A stretch of 64,000 nucleotides of DNA from Limnohabitans sp. 2KL-27 (lineage in GTDB: Bacteria; Pseudomonadota; Gammaproteobacteria; Burkholderiales; Burkholderiaceae_C). Positions 1-9,406 of the stretch are shown one piece after another. The translations under genes and the position numbers were made by a program. The stretch spans positions 620,853-684,852 of the forward strand of contig NZ_CXOP01000002.1 in NCBI RefSeq assembly GCF_001269345.1. The letters are read 5' to 3'. The number at the start of each line of letters is the position of its first letter. Positions within the stretch are counted from its first letter, which is position 1. Below the pieces are notes generated by a model that had not been told where the DNA came from, searched no databases, and saw nothing but the letters and a program-made list of their open reading frames with translations.

Positions 1-27
1 GGTTTCGGATTCGTAGAGCAGGTTCAT
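1..27 (-). CDS. Start of an unidentified leftward gene (partial)
   Basis: Only nine codons (MNLLYESET) lie inside the window, read leftward from an ATG at 27. A GGGAG-like ribosome binding site sits a suitable distance upstream. An ATG nine bases further upstream hits a stop after three codons, so 27 is the likely start. The gene follows the DUF3108 gene in the same direction with a gap of about 50 bases and may be co-transcribed with it. Nine residues are too few to identify a family; similarity to the start of RNB-type exoribonucleases is only a weak impression. Confidence 0.4.
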
Positions 28-80
28 GCGTTCATTCTCCCTCAAGTTCTGCTCCACAAGTGGGGCTTTTCAGAACAACT

Positions 81-1322
81 TCAAGATGGTGTGGTTTTTT
101 CTCCGGCAGGGGCCGAAGCGGGCAGTGGGGGCAAGGCTTCTTGGCCGCGCATCACCAAATCGATGTAGCTGCCGCTGACCTGGGTGATGCGGATGCGAAC
201 AGGCATCCAGGCGTGCTGTGCAGAGACCCAGAACTCGACTGTGGCGTCGAAGCGGTTGCGCGGCTGACACACCCATTTGAGGGTGGAGACGGCTTGTCCG
301 TTCAGTTGCAGGGTTTCAGGCGCCCCCAGAGTCAACAGCCAAGGCAGAGCGTCCCGGATGGTGGCGGTTTGCAGCAGCAAACGCGTGCCGGGTTGGAAGC
401 GCTGGGGCTCACCGGCCATGGCTGCGGCCAGTTGCACATACAGGCTGATCTGGTCTTGTGCACCCGCTTCGAGCACGGCCACCGGGGCGTTGTTGCTGAA
501 GATCACCCGGTTTTGCATGCGGTCAAAGTGGGCGGCCCGCTCGTTGCGCCAGCTGTCCGAGAAACGGTTGGGGGCCAGGCCTGCGCTGGTGATGTCGCCC
601 TGGCTGCGCCAGTGGCGGGTGCCCACCAAAAATGCCTTCACCGACAGGCCCAAGGCATAAGCCGTCTCGTTGTGCTGCCACCTCAATTCACCGCTGGCGT
701 GGTAATTCAAGCCCTTGTCCTGGCCCGTCAGGCGGTAGCTCAACAAAACCGGGGGTGGCAGTGCGCCCAGCGGTATGGGCGGTAAAGCGGTGCTGGCTGT
801 GTCGGCGGGGACTGCTGCAGATGCTGAGGATGCTTCGGGGACCAAAGGGCTGGCTGGCGCAGGACTGGCGCCGATTTCTTGTGCTTTTTCTGAAGCTGAC
901 AACGCGTCAGAGGCTGATGGCGTGGGCTCAGGTGTTGTTTGAGGTGTGGGCGCAGAGGTGGGCTCGGCCATGGCGCTGTCGTTGGCCATGGCCACATCGA
1001 CGGGTGGGGCGGGCGGCGTTGCTGGTGTCGGGTCTGGTGCCGGTGCGGCTTTGGGCTCGGTCGCCACCCGGGTGCGAGCTTGGGGGGCAGCGGCTTGCAC
1101 AGGCGAGAGTGTTGGCGCGGGTGTGGGCGGCACCCACCGGGTTTGCATGGGGGCGACGCGGATCGGTTCTGCCGTTTGCAGCCGCCACTCCAGCGTGCCG
1201 CTCAGGCCCAAGACCAAAGCCATGTGCACGGCCAGCACGGCAGCCACCAGCGACAGCGGTGGACGGCGCGATGGCTGCGCTGTCCCGATTGAGCTGGCTT
1301 TGGCGCTGGAATGTGCAGGCAC
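81..1322 (-). CDS. DUF3108 domain protein with N-terminal membrane anchor
   Basis: A protein of about 413 residues with a short basic N-terminus, one hydrophobic segment (around residues 20-40), a long Pro/Ala-rich linker to about residue 190, and a C-terminal DUF3108-type beta-rich domain starting near LLSYRLTG. The layout suggests an inner-membrane-anchored periplasmic protein; DUF3108 has no firmly established biochemical function. I chose the GTG at 1322 because a perfect AGGAGG lies six bases upstream. The longer ORF from 1415 would overlap the upstream IclR gene by 79 bases and begins with low-complexity shadow-like residues. The gene follows the IclR regulator by 14 bases, so the two probably share a transcript. 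Confidence 0.8.
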   Translation of the reverse strand: MPAHSSAKASSIGTAQPSRRPPLSLVAAVLAVHMALVLGLSGTLEWRLQTAEPIRVAPMQTRWVPPTPAPTLSPVQAAAPQARTRVATEPKAAPAPDPTPATPPAPPVDVAMANDSAMAEPTSAPTPQTTPEPTPSASDALSASEKAQEIGASPAPASPLVPEASSASAAVPADTASTALPPIPLGALPPPVLLSYRLTGQDKGLNYHASGELRWQHNETAYALGLSVKAFLVGTRHWRSQGDITSAGLAPNRFSDSWRNERAAHFDRMQNRVIFSNNAPVAVLEAGAQDQISLYVQLAAAMAGEPQRFQPGTRLLLQTATIRDALPWLLTLGAPETLQLNGQAVSTLKWVCQPRNRFDATVEFWVSAQHAWMPVRIRITQVSGSYIDLVMRGQEALPPLPASAPAGEKTTPS

Positions 1323-1336
1323 CCGAGCCCTCCTGT

Positions 1337-2167
1337 TCAGCGGCTGCGCCAGCCCAGATCGGCCGACAGTTGCTGCGCGAATTGGCGCAAGCTTTGCGCA
1401 ATTGGCCCGTCCCATGCGGTGTCGAGTGTGGCCGACGATCCCAGCGCCACCACGCCCAGCACCAAGTGCCCATCGGCGTCAAAGACCGGTGCACAAAACC
1501 CGGAAATGCCGGGCAGCAGCACGTTGACCACGCGGCCCAAGCCTTGTTGGCGGGTTTCTTTCACCATGGCCTGCAGTTGCGCCGGTGTGCTGGGCAAGTC
1601 ACTGCGACCCAATTTGCGGGCCAATGCCAGCTCTTCTTCGATCATGGGCCCCGCTTTTTCGGCTGCGCCGCCATGGCTGTTGAAGGCGGTAAAGCAACGC
1701 CCCGTGGCCGATGACAGCAGGGGCATCACATCGCCCAAGCGCAAGCTGACCGGCATGGCCAAAGGTGTCTCTTGCCAGTGCACCAGGGTGGGCCCCCGGT
1801 TGCCCCAGACGGCCAGGGCCATGGTGTGGCCGGTGATCTCGATCAATGCGGGCAAGCGTTCGCGCGCCATCTTGACGGCGTCCAGCCGTGACAAGGTGGC
1901 CAGTCCCAAGCGCAAGGTGGCTGGGCCCAGCTCGTAGCGTGTGCTGGTGCTGTCTTGCACCACCAAACCCAGGCGCTGGAAACTGACCAGATATCGGTGG
2001 GCTTTGGCGGCGCTCATGTGGGCCGCAGCCGCCAGGTCACGCAACATCAACGGTCCGGGGGCTTGAGCCAACACATCCAGCAGCGCAAAACCCACCTCCA
2101 CCGATTGGATACCGGCGCGTTCCTTGTCGCTGTCTTTGGATGGGATGGCCGTGCTCTCTGGGTTCAT
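1337..2167 (-). CDS. IclR-family transcriptional regulator
   Basis: A 276-residue protein with the IclR layout: an N-terminal winged helix-turn-helix (about residues 20-85, including the segment LRDLAAAAHMSAAKAHRYL) and a C-terminal effector-binding domain (about 100-270) with the family's GRCFTAF and GISGFCAPVFD regions. It is transcribed divergently from the fumarylacetoacetate-hydrolase-family gene across 103 bases. IclR regulators commonly control the adjacent divergent catabolic gene, which makes that gene the likely target. A perfect inverted repeat in the shared gap (2193-2208) is a candidate operator. The effector is unknown. Confidence 0.88.
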   Translation of the reverse strand: MNPESTAIPSKDSDKERAGIQSVEVGFALLDVLAQAPGPLMLRDLAAAAHMSAAKAHRYLVSFQRLGLVVQDSTSTRYELGPATLRLGLATLSRLDAVKMARERLPALIEITGHTMALAVWGNRGPTLVHWQETPLAMPVSLRLGDVMPLLSSATGRCFTAFNSHGGAAEKAGPMIEEELALARKLGRSDLPSTPAQLQAMVKETRQQGLGRVVNVLLPGISGFCAPVFDADGHLVLGVVALGSSATLDTAWDGPIAQSLRQFAQQLSADLGWRSR

Positions 2168-2192
2168 GTCGCCTAAAATCCGGTTTCGTTTA

Positions 2193-2208
2193 GTTAAATG
2201 GGTTTAAC
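2193..2208. promoter_or_regulatory. Candidate IclR operator: inverted repeat
   Basis: GTTAAA-TGGG-TTTAAC is a perfect inverted repeat with six-base arms, lying 25 bases upstream of the IclR start codon and 62 bases upstream of the divergent hydrolase start. IclR-family proteins bind as dimers to short palindromes in divergent intergenic regions, so position and symmetry fit. No second copy was seen nearby. Confidence 0.5.
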
Positions 2209-2270
2209 AATGCGTAACTTCTCGGTGGTGCACACTGTAGCCCATTGCGAACCGAACGGACTGATTCAAG

Positions 2271-3281
2271 ATGAAACTGGCGACCTACAAAGACGGCTCA
2301 CGCGACGGACAACTGGTGGTGGTCTCGCGCGACCTGAGCACCGCCCATTATGCGACCGGCATCGCCAGCAAAATGCAACAGCTGCTGGACGACTGGAACT
2401 TTCTGTCTCCCCAGTTGGAAGACCTGTACACCACCCTGAACCAGGGCAAAGCCCGCCACGCGTTTCCGTTTGACCCGGCGCAATGCATGGCGCCACTGCC
2501 CCGCGCCTACCAGTGGGCCGATGGTTCGGCCTACCTGAACCACGTGGAGCTCGTGCGTGCGGCGCGCAACTCCGAAGTGCCCAGCAGCTTTTACACCGAC
2601 CCGCTGATGTACCAAGGCGGCAGCGATGATTTTCTGGGCCCCTGTGACCCGGTGGTGTGCGCCAGCGAAGCCTTTGGCATCGACTTCGAGGCTGAAATCG
2701 CCGTCATCACCGGCGACGTGCCCATGCAAACCAGCGCCGAAGATGCCATCGAAGGCGTGCGCCTCATCATGCTCGCCAACGACGTGAGCTTGCGCAACCT
2801 GATCCCGAACGAATTGGCCAAAGGGTTTGGATTCTTCCAGAGCAAACCCGCCACCGCCTTCAGCCCCGTGGCCATCACGCCCGACGAGTTGGGCGACGCC
2901 TGGCATGGCGGCCGCGTGCACCTGACGCTGCAATCCACTTGGAACGGCCGCAAAGTCGGCATGTGCGAAGCGGGGCCCGAAATGACCTTCCACTTTGGTC
3001 AGCTGATCGCCCACATCTGCAAGACGCGCAATGTGCGCGCCGGCTCCATCGTGGGCAGCGGCACCGTGAGCAACAAGAGCGTGGAAGTGAATGGCCAACC
3101 CGCGTGGCCCAAGGGTTACAGCTGCATCGCTGAAAAACGCGCGATTGAAACCATCCTGGATGGCCAACCCAGCACCGAATTCATGAAATACGGCGACACC
3201 ATCCGCATCGAGATGAAGGGCTTGACTGGCGAGAGTGTGTTCGGGGCGATCGAGCAAGAAGTGGTGCCGCTCGAGCGCTGA
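2271..3281 (+). CDS. Fumarylacetoacetate hydrolase (FAH) family protein
   Basis: A 336-residue protein. The N-terminal domain (about 1-75, MKLATYKDGSRDG...) matches the FAA_hydro_N type. The FAH catalytic fold follows, with acidic metal-binding segments such as GIDFEAEIAVITGD near residue 140 and the late GSGTVSN motif near 262. Family members cleave C-C bonds or hydrate 2-oxo acids in aromatic and amino-acid catabolism; the exact substrate cannot be read from sequence. It stands alone, divergent from the IclR regulator and convergent with gatB, so no pathway partner is visible. True fumarylacetoacetase is longer (about 420 residues), so this is better called a family member than FahA. Confidence 0.85.
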   Translation: MKLATYKDGSRDGQLVVVSRDLSTAHYATGIASKMQQLLDDWNFLSPQLEDLYTTLNQGKARHAFPFDPAQCMAPLPRAYQWADGSAYLNHVELVRAARNSEVPSSFYTDPLMYQGGSDDFLGPCDPVVCASEAFGIDFEAEIAVITGDVPMQTSAEDAIEGVRLIMLANDVSLRNLIPNELAKGFGFFQSKPATAFSPVAITPDELGDAWHGGRVHLTLQSTWNGRKVGMCEAGPEMTFHFGQLIAHICKTRNVRAGSIVGSGTVSNKSVEVNGQPAWPKGYSCIAEKRAIETILDGQPSTEFMKYGDTIRIEMKGLTGESVFGAIEQEVVPLER

Positions 3282-3392
3282 AACCAGCACGGCCCGCATC
3301 CTTCGGGATCGGCGCTCACCGACACGCAGCGTGGAGCGACCGATCCGAGATGGGCGGTCCTGGGCCCGCGCCATCGTCCAAAGTGATGTGGC

Positions 3393-4853
3393 TTAGCCGC
3401 CCAGCTTCTTCATCAGCAGTGCGTTCACTTGCCCCGGATTGGCTTTGCCCTTGCTGGCCTTCATGATGGGGCCGACCAAACCGTTCAAGGCTTTGGCGTT
3501 GCCGGCCTTGAACTCTTCCACGTTTTTGGGGTTAGCGGCCAGCACCTCATCGATGATTTTTTCCAACTCGCTGCTGTCGTTCATCTGCTTGAGGCCTTTG
3601 GCTTCGATGAGGGCGTCAACATCGCCTTCTTGATTCCACAGGCCATCAAACACCTGACGCGCCGCGTTGTTGCTGATGGTGTTGTCGCTGATGCGGCCAA
3701 TCAAAGCAGCCAGTTGTGCGGCGCTCACCGGTGCTTGCTCGATGGCCATGTCGCTGGCATTGAGCCGGCGTGAGACCTCGCCCATGATCCAGTTGCTGGC
3801 CAGTTTGGCCTGGCCGCAGGCTTTGGCCACAGCTTCAAAGTAAGCGGCGATCGCCTTGCTTTGCGTCAGTTGCGTGGCGTCGTATTCGGGCAGCGCGTAG
3901 TCACGCACAAAACGCTCGGCCATCACGCGGGGCAGCTCGGCCATCTCGCCTTTCACGCGCGCGACCCAGTCACGGCCGATCACCAGGGGCGGCAGATCCG
4001 GGTCGGGGAAATAGCGGTAGTCGGCGGCGTCTTCCTTGGTGCGCATGGCGCGGGTTTCGCCCGTGTCGGGGTTGAAAAGCACGGTGGCTTGCTGGATGGC
4101 ATGGCCGTCTTCGATCTGGTCGATCTGCCAACGCACTTCGTAGTCGATGGCCTGCTGCATGAACTTGAAGCTGTTCAGGTTCTTGATTTCGCGGCGCGTG
4201 CCCAGGGGGGCCCCAGGTTTGCGCACCGACACGTTGGCGTCGCATCGGAACGAGCCTTCTTGCATGTTGCCGTCGCAAATGCCGATCCAGGTGACGATCT
4301 TGTGCAGCTCCTTGGCGTAGGCCACCGCTTCTTCGCTGCTGCGCATGTCGGGCTGGGTCACGATTTCCAAGAGCGGTGTGCCAGCGCGGTTGAGGTCGAT
4401 GCCACTTTGGCCAATGAAATCCTCGTGCAGCGATTTGCCCGCGTCTTCTTCGAGGTGGGCGCGCTCCAGGCGCACGGTTTTGCGCACCGTCTCTTTGCCT
4501 TCTTCCAGGAAGAACGACACCTCGCCGCCTTGCACCACCGGGATCTCGAACTGGCTGATTTGGTAGCCCTTGGGCAGGTCGGGGTAGAAGTAGTTTTTGC
4601 GCGCAAAGACGCTGCGCTCGGCAATGTGCGCGTTGATGGCCAGGCCAAACTCAATGGCGCGTTCGACCGCGCCGATGTTCATCACCGGCAGTGTGCCGGG
4701 CAGGGCCATGTCCACCGCGCAGGCTTGCGTGTTGGGCTCGGCACCAAAGGCCACCGAGGCGCGGCTGAAAATTTTGCTTTGGGTCGAGAGTTGGGCGTGG
4801 GTTTCGAAGCCGATGACGACTTCGTAGCCTTGGACGAGTTTAGGTGCAGTCAT
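3393..4853 (-). CDS. gatB: Asp-tRNA(Asn)/Glu-tRNA(Gln) amidotransferase subunit B
   Basis: A full-length 486-residue GatB. With GatA and GatC it converts misacylated Glu-tRNA(Gln) or Asp-tRNA(Asn) to the amide using glutamine and ATP. GatB supplies the kinase and tRNA-binding part. The N-terminal cradle domain shows the conserved [13 protein letters not shown] segment (10-22) and [13 protein letters not shown] (90-102). The C-terminal helical and YqeY-like tail (about 360-486) ends in the usual [14 protein letters not shown]. Its ATG directly follows the gatA stop codon, showing tight translational coupling in gatCAB. Confidence 0.97.
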   Translation of the reverse strand: MTAPKLVQGYEVVIGFETHAQLSTQSKIFSRASVAFGAEPNTQACAVDMALPGTLPVMNIGAVERAIEFGLAINAHIAERSVFARKNYFYPDLPKGYQISQFEIPVVQGGEVSFFLEEGKETVRKTVRLERAHLEEDAGKSLHEDFIGQSGIDLNRAGTPLLEIVTQPDMRSSEEAVAYAKELHKIVTWIGICDGNMQEGSFRCDANVSVRKPGAPLGTRREIKNLNSFKFMQQAIDYEVRWQIDQIEDGHAIQQATVLFNPDTGETRAMRTKEDAADYRYFPDPDLPPLVIGRDWVARVKGEMAELPRVMAERFVRDYALPEYDATQLTQSKAIAAYFEAVAKACGQAKLASNWIMGEVSRRLNASDMAIEQAPVSAAQLAALIGRISDNTISNNAARQVFDGLWNQEGDVDALIEAKGLKQMNDSSELEKIIDEVLAANPKNVEEFKAGNAKALNGLVGPIMKASKGKANPGQVNALLMKKLGG

Positions 4854-6314
4854 TTAAACGCCCTCCGGCTTGCGAAGGTGGAAATCGGTGGCTTGTTGCA
4901 GGCGGTGTGCAGCGTTCAGCAGCTGGGCTTCTTTGAAGTAGTTGCCGATCAGTTGCAGGCCCACGGGCATGCCGCCCGCGCCAAAGCCGGCGGGCACGCT
5001 CATGCCGGGCAGGCCTGCCAGCGAAGCGGGCAGGGTGAAGATGTCGGCCAGGTAGTCGGCCACCGGGTCGTTGGCGTTCTCGCCAAACTTCCAAGCCACC
5101 GATGGGGCCACGGGGCCGGCGATCACATCGCATTCTTTGAACGCGTTTTGGAAGTCGTCGGCGATCATGCGCCGGATTTTTTGCGCCTGCAGGTAGTAGG
5201 CGTCGTAGTACCCGTGCGAGAGCACGTAGGCGCCGGTCATGATGCGGCGTTTGACCTCGTTGCCAAAGCCTTCGGCGCGGGACTTTTTGTACATGTCCAC
5301 CAGGTCCACATAGTCGTTGGCGCGGTGACCGAACTTCACGCCATCGAAGCGGCTGAGGTTGGAGCTGGCCTCGGCGGGGGCAATGATGTAGTACACCGGA
5401 ATCGACAACTCGGTGCGCGGCAGGCTGATGGGCACGAGTTTTGCGCCCAGCTTTTCGTATTCGCGCAAAGCGCCATCCACCGCAGCGCGCACATCGGCGT
5501 GCAGCCCTTCGCCAAAGAATTCTTTCGGAATGCCAATGCGCAGGCCTTCGAGCGAGTTGTTCAAGGAGGCGGTGAAATTTTCGGCAGCCACGTCCAGCGA
5601 GGTGGAATCGCGGTCGAGGTCCGGGCCGCACATGGCGCTGAGCAGCAAGGCGCAGTCTTCGGCGCTGCGGGCCATGGGACCGGCCTGGTCCAAGCTGGAG
5701 GCGTAGGCGATCATGCCGTAGCGAGAGGCGCGGCCATAGGTGGGCTTGATGCCAGTGATGCCGCAAAAGCTGGCAGGCTGGCGGATCGAGCCACCGGTGT
5801 CGGTGCCGGTCGCAGCGGGCGCCAGGCCGGCGGCCACGGCGGCGGCGCTGCCACCCGATGAGCCGCCGGGCACGCGGGCCGTGTCCCAGGGGTTTTGCAC
5901 CGGGCCGAAGGCTGAGTTTTCGTTGGCCGAGCCCATGGCGAACTCGTCGCAGTTGAGCTTGCCCAATGTGACCATGCCTGCGGAGCGAAGGCGCTGTACG
6001 ACGGTGGCGTCAAACGGCGAGCGGTAGCCGCTCAGGATTTTGGAGCCCGCTGTGGTGGCGAAATCCCGCGTCACGAACACGTCTTTGTGCGCCACCGGAA
6101 CGCCTTCTAAGGGGCCTGCCGTGCCGCCAGCAATTTTGGCGTCGGATGCGCGGGCTTGGGCCAGCGTCACTTCGCTGTCGATGTCCAGAAAGGCGTTGTG
6201 CGGGTTGCCGCCCATGCGGGCCAAAAAGCGCGTGGCCACTTCGACGGCGCTGACTTCTTGGGTCTGTAACAGGGATGCCAACGCTTTCACGCTGAGGTTG
6301 TGCAGGTCACTCAT
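4854..6314 (-). CDS. gatA: Asp-tRNA(Asn)/Glu-tRNA(Gln) amidotransferase subunit A
   Basis: A 486-residue amidase-signature enzyme that hydrolyses glutamine and channels ammonia to GatB. The Ser-cisSer-Lys triad is intact: Lys77 in VAHKDVF, Ser152 in the glycine/serine-rich GGSSGGS loop, and nucleophile Ser176 in [10 protein letters not shown]. Length matches the family. It lies three bases downstream of gatC and abuts gatB, giving the common proteobacterial order gatC-gatA-gatB on the minus strand. The operon presumably starts in the 211-base gap shared with divergent mreB. Confidence 0.97.
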   Translation of the reverse strand: MSDLHNLSVKALASLLQTQEVSAVEVATRFLARMGGNPHNAFLDIDSEVTLAQARASDAKIAGGTAGPLEGVPVAHKDVFVTRDFATTAGSKILSGYRSPFDATVVQRLRSAGMVTLGKLNCDEFAMGSANENSAFGPVQNPWDTARVPGGSSGGSAAAVAAGLAPAATGTDTGGSIRQPASFCGITGIKPTYGRASRYGMIAYASSLDQAGPMARSAEDCALLLSAMCGPDLDRDSTSLDVAAENFTASLNNSLEGLRIGIPKEFFGEGLHADVRAAVDGALREYEKLGAKLVPISLPRTELSIPVYYIIAPAEASSNLSRFDGVKFGHRANDYVDLVDMYKKSRAEGFGNEVKRRIMTGAYVLSHGYYDAYYLQAQKIRRMIADDFQNAFKECDVIAGPVAPSVAWKFGENANDPVADYLADIFTLPASLAGLPGMSVPAGFGAGGMPVGLQLIGNYFKEAQLLNAAHRLQQATDFHLRKPEGV

Positions 6315-6317
6315 GGC

Positions 6318-6617
6318 TTACTCGATGACTTTGGGGACCAAGAACAGCCCGCGCTCGACGGCAGGGGCGCTTTGCTGGTTCAGTTCGCGCTGGTTGGGCT
6401 CGCTGGCCACGTCGGGGCGCAGGCGCAGCGTGATGTCCTGGATGGCTGCAACGGGGTGGGCCATGGGGGTGATGCCGGTGGTGTCCACCGCCTGCATTGC
6501 TTTGACCATGCCGAAGAAGCCATTGATCTGTGTGAGCATGCGCTCGCTTTCGTCGGGCTTGAGCTCCAGCCGGGCCAGGTTGGCGATGCGGGCAATATCC
6601 TGCGGGGTCAGGGACAT
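6318..6617 (-). CDS. gatC: Asp-tRNA(Asn)/Glu-tRNA(Gln) amidotransferase subunit C
   Basis: A 99-residue small subunit that wraps around and stabilises GatA. It has the typical start [19 protein letters not shown] and the conserved C-terminal part with LRPDV and the P-K-V-I-E end. I chose the ATG at 6617 because it gives the standard GatC length and N-terminus; the reading frame stays open 19 codons further upstream but with no family resemblance. First gene of the gatCAB operon. Confidence 0.95.
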   Translation of the reverse strand: MSLTPQDIARIANLARLELKPDESERMLTQINGFFGMVKAMQAVDTTGITPMAHPVAAIQDITLRLRPDVASEPNQRELNQQSAPAVERGLFLVPKVIE

Positions 6618-6759
6618 GGTTTGAAAAGAGTTGTAAAGGACGTTTTTTCCGGTCCAAACGGGGTTGCTGCGCACCTGTTTTACCGGGGGATCGGGTATTA
6701 TCCTGCGTTTGGTACCGACCTCTGCGCATCCACTGCGCTCGCCTGGACGGCACCCCTGA

Positions 6760-7872
<1,113 letters not shown>

Positions 7873-7944
7873 GGCTTGTTTCGGGCAGTCAGCCATCGCT
7901 CAACGACCCCGCCTTTTCCCAACTGAATCCGGCGCAACACTTTC

Positions 7945-8886
7945 ATGGCTCTGGATACCTTTGAACGCAGTGCTCCGCCGATCTTTCGGCAGGGCTTGTC
8001 TGCGACTTCCAAACTGGTGCTGCTGTCCTTGCTGTCCATTTTGTTGATGGCCTCGGACCACCGTTTTCAGATCTCGCAACCCCTGCGATCGGGCGTTGCC
8101 GTTCTGCTGGCCCCTTTGCAATGGCTCTCTCTTCAACCCGGGCGTGCACTGAGCGGTTTGGGTCAATACTTTGGCGATTTGGAAGCCGCGCAGGATGCTG
8201 CCCAAACCTTCCAGACCCGCACCATTGCCCAAGCCAAGCGCCTGCAGCAAGTCGAACAGCTGACCCAGGAAAACACCCAGTTGCGTGAGCTGCTGGATTT
8301 GCGCGAGCAAATGGCAGGACCGTCGAAGGCCGTCGAGGTGCTCTACGACTCGGCAGACCCTTACACCGACCGCATCGTGGTGGACCGAGGGCAAGTCGCG
8401 GGCATCGTGCAAGGCTCGGCGGTCATTGATGTGGGTGGCGTGGTGGGGCAAGTCACGCGTGTGTACCCCTTGGTCAGCGAGGTGACACTGCTGACCGACC
8501 GAGGCCAAAGCATTCCGGTCATGAACGCGCGCACCGGCAGTCGCCATGTGGCCGTGGGCAATCCGGCTATACCGGGTGGTGCATTGGAGCTGAAGTTCGT
8601 CCCTTCAGGAACAGATGTCAAGCCCGGTGATTTGCTCACCACCAGTGGCATTGATGGTGTGTACCCCCCGGGTTTGCATGTGGGACAAGTCAGCCAGATT
8701 GACCGCCGTGTGGACTCTTCATTTGCGCGCGTGCATGCCACCCCGTCAGCCCAACCGCGAGGGCGCCATTTGTTGGTGTTGATGCCGGTGAAAGACTGGC
8801 CCACTGTGCCCACGGCAGCGCCAGAGCCCAAGCGCAGCGGCAAAGGCCGACCCGCTGCCGCTGCCCCATCAGGAGGCAAACCATGA
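7945..8886 (+). CDS. mreC: Rod-shape-determining protein MreC
   Basis: A 313-residue bitopic protein. It has a basic cytoplasmic N-terminus, one membrane helix (about 22-40, rich in Leu/Ser), a coiled coil (about 70-115, QLTQENTQLRELLDLREQM), and the periplasmic beta domain ending near residue 280. MreC links MreB to PBP2 and the RodA synthase and activates the elongasome. The tail after about 280 is Lys/Pro/Ala-rich and looks disordered. It lies 72 bases after mreB and overlaps mreD by four bases. Confidence 0.95.
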   Translation: MALDTFERSAPPIFRQGLSATSKLVLLSLLSILLMASDHRFQISQPLRSGVAVLLAPLQWLSLQPGRALSGLGQYFGDLEAAQDAAQTFQTRTIAQAKRLQQVEQLTQENTQLRELLDLREQMAGPSKAVEVLYDSADPYTDRIVVDRGQVAGIVQGSAVIDVGGVVGQVTRVYPLVSEVTLLTDRGQSIPVMNARTGSRHVAVGNPAIPGGALELKFVPSGTDVKPGDLLTTSGIDGVYPPGLHVGQVSQIDRRVDSSFARVHATPSAQPRGRHLLVLMPVKDWPTVPTAAPEPKRSGKGRPAAAAPSGGKP

Positions 8887-9404
8887 TCATGCCCGCAGGG
8901 CGCCCCTTGCTCTTGCCCGCCAACCCCCGTTTCATCGCCTTCACGGTGGTGGTGGGCTTGCTGTTGAACATGCTGTTGGGACTGGTTGGCTGGCGTTGGC
9001 TGCCCGATGTGCTGGCCATTGTGGTGGTGTTTTGGAATGTTTACCAGCCGCGGCGTGTGGGGGTGGTGTTGGCGTTTGTACTGGGTTTGGCCCTCGATGT
9101 GCACGAGTCGGCTTTGCTGGGGCAAAACGCCTTGTCCTATGTCGTGCTCAGCAGTTTGGCGCTGGCGGTTCAGCGTCGGCTGTTGTGGTTTCCATTGCGC
9201 GAACAAACTCTGCAGATCGTGCCCTTGTTTTTGGTGGCGGCCTTGTTCGAGTGGGCCACCCGCCTGATCGTTCACGATGTCTGGCCGCACTGGAGCCAGC
9301 TGCTGGCGCCATTTCTTCAGGCCGCCTTGTGGCCCTTGGTGGGGGCCTTGTTGCTCGCGCCACAGCGGCGTGCGTTTGACCCTGACAACATCCGTCCTCT
9401 TTGA
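8883..9404 (+). CDS. mreD: Rod-shape-determining membrane protein MreD
   Basis: A 173-residue polytopic membrane protein with about five or six hydrophobic segments, fitting MreD. It starts with an ATG overlapping the mreC stop (ATGA), which suggests translational coupling. The segment VFWNVYQPRRVGVVLAFVLG and the following LDVHESALLGQNAL are characteristic of betaproteobacterial MreD. It works with MreC in the elongasome. Confidence 0.93.
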   Translation: MIMPAGRPLLLPANPRFIAFTVVVGLLLNMLLGLVGWRWLPDVLAIVVVFWNVYQPRRVGVVLAFVLGLALDVHESALLGQNALSYVVLSSLALAVQRRLLWFPLREQTLQIVPLFLVAALFEWATRLIVHDVWPHWSQLLAPFLQAALWPLVGALLLAPQRRAFDPDNIRPL

Positions 9405-9406
9405 CC

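Noticed and set aside
3861..5861. A 666-codon plus-strand open frame across gatB and gatA
   Set aside because: It is antisense to two clear genes with complete motifs, and its product is His/Ala/Val/Gly-rich, typical of a shadow in high-GC DNA.
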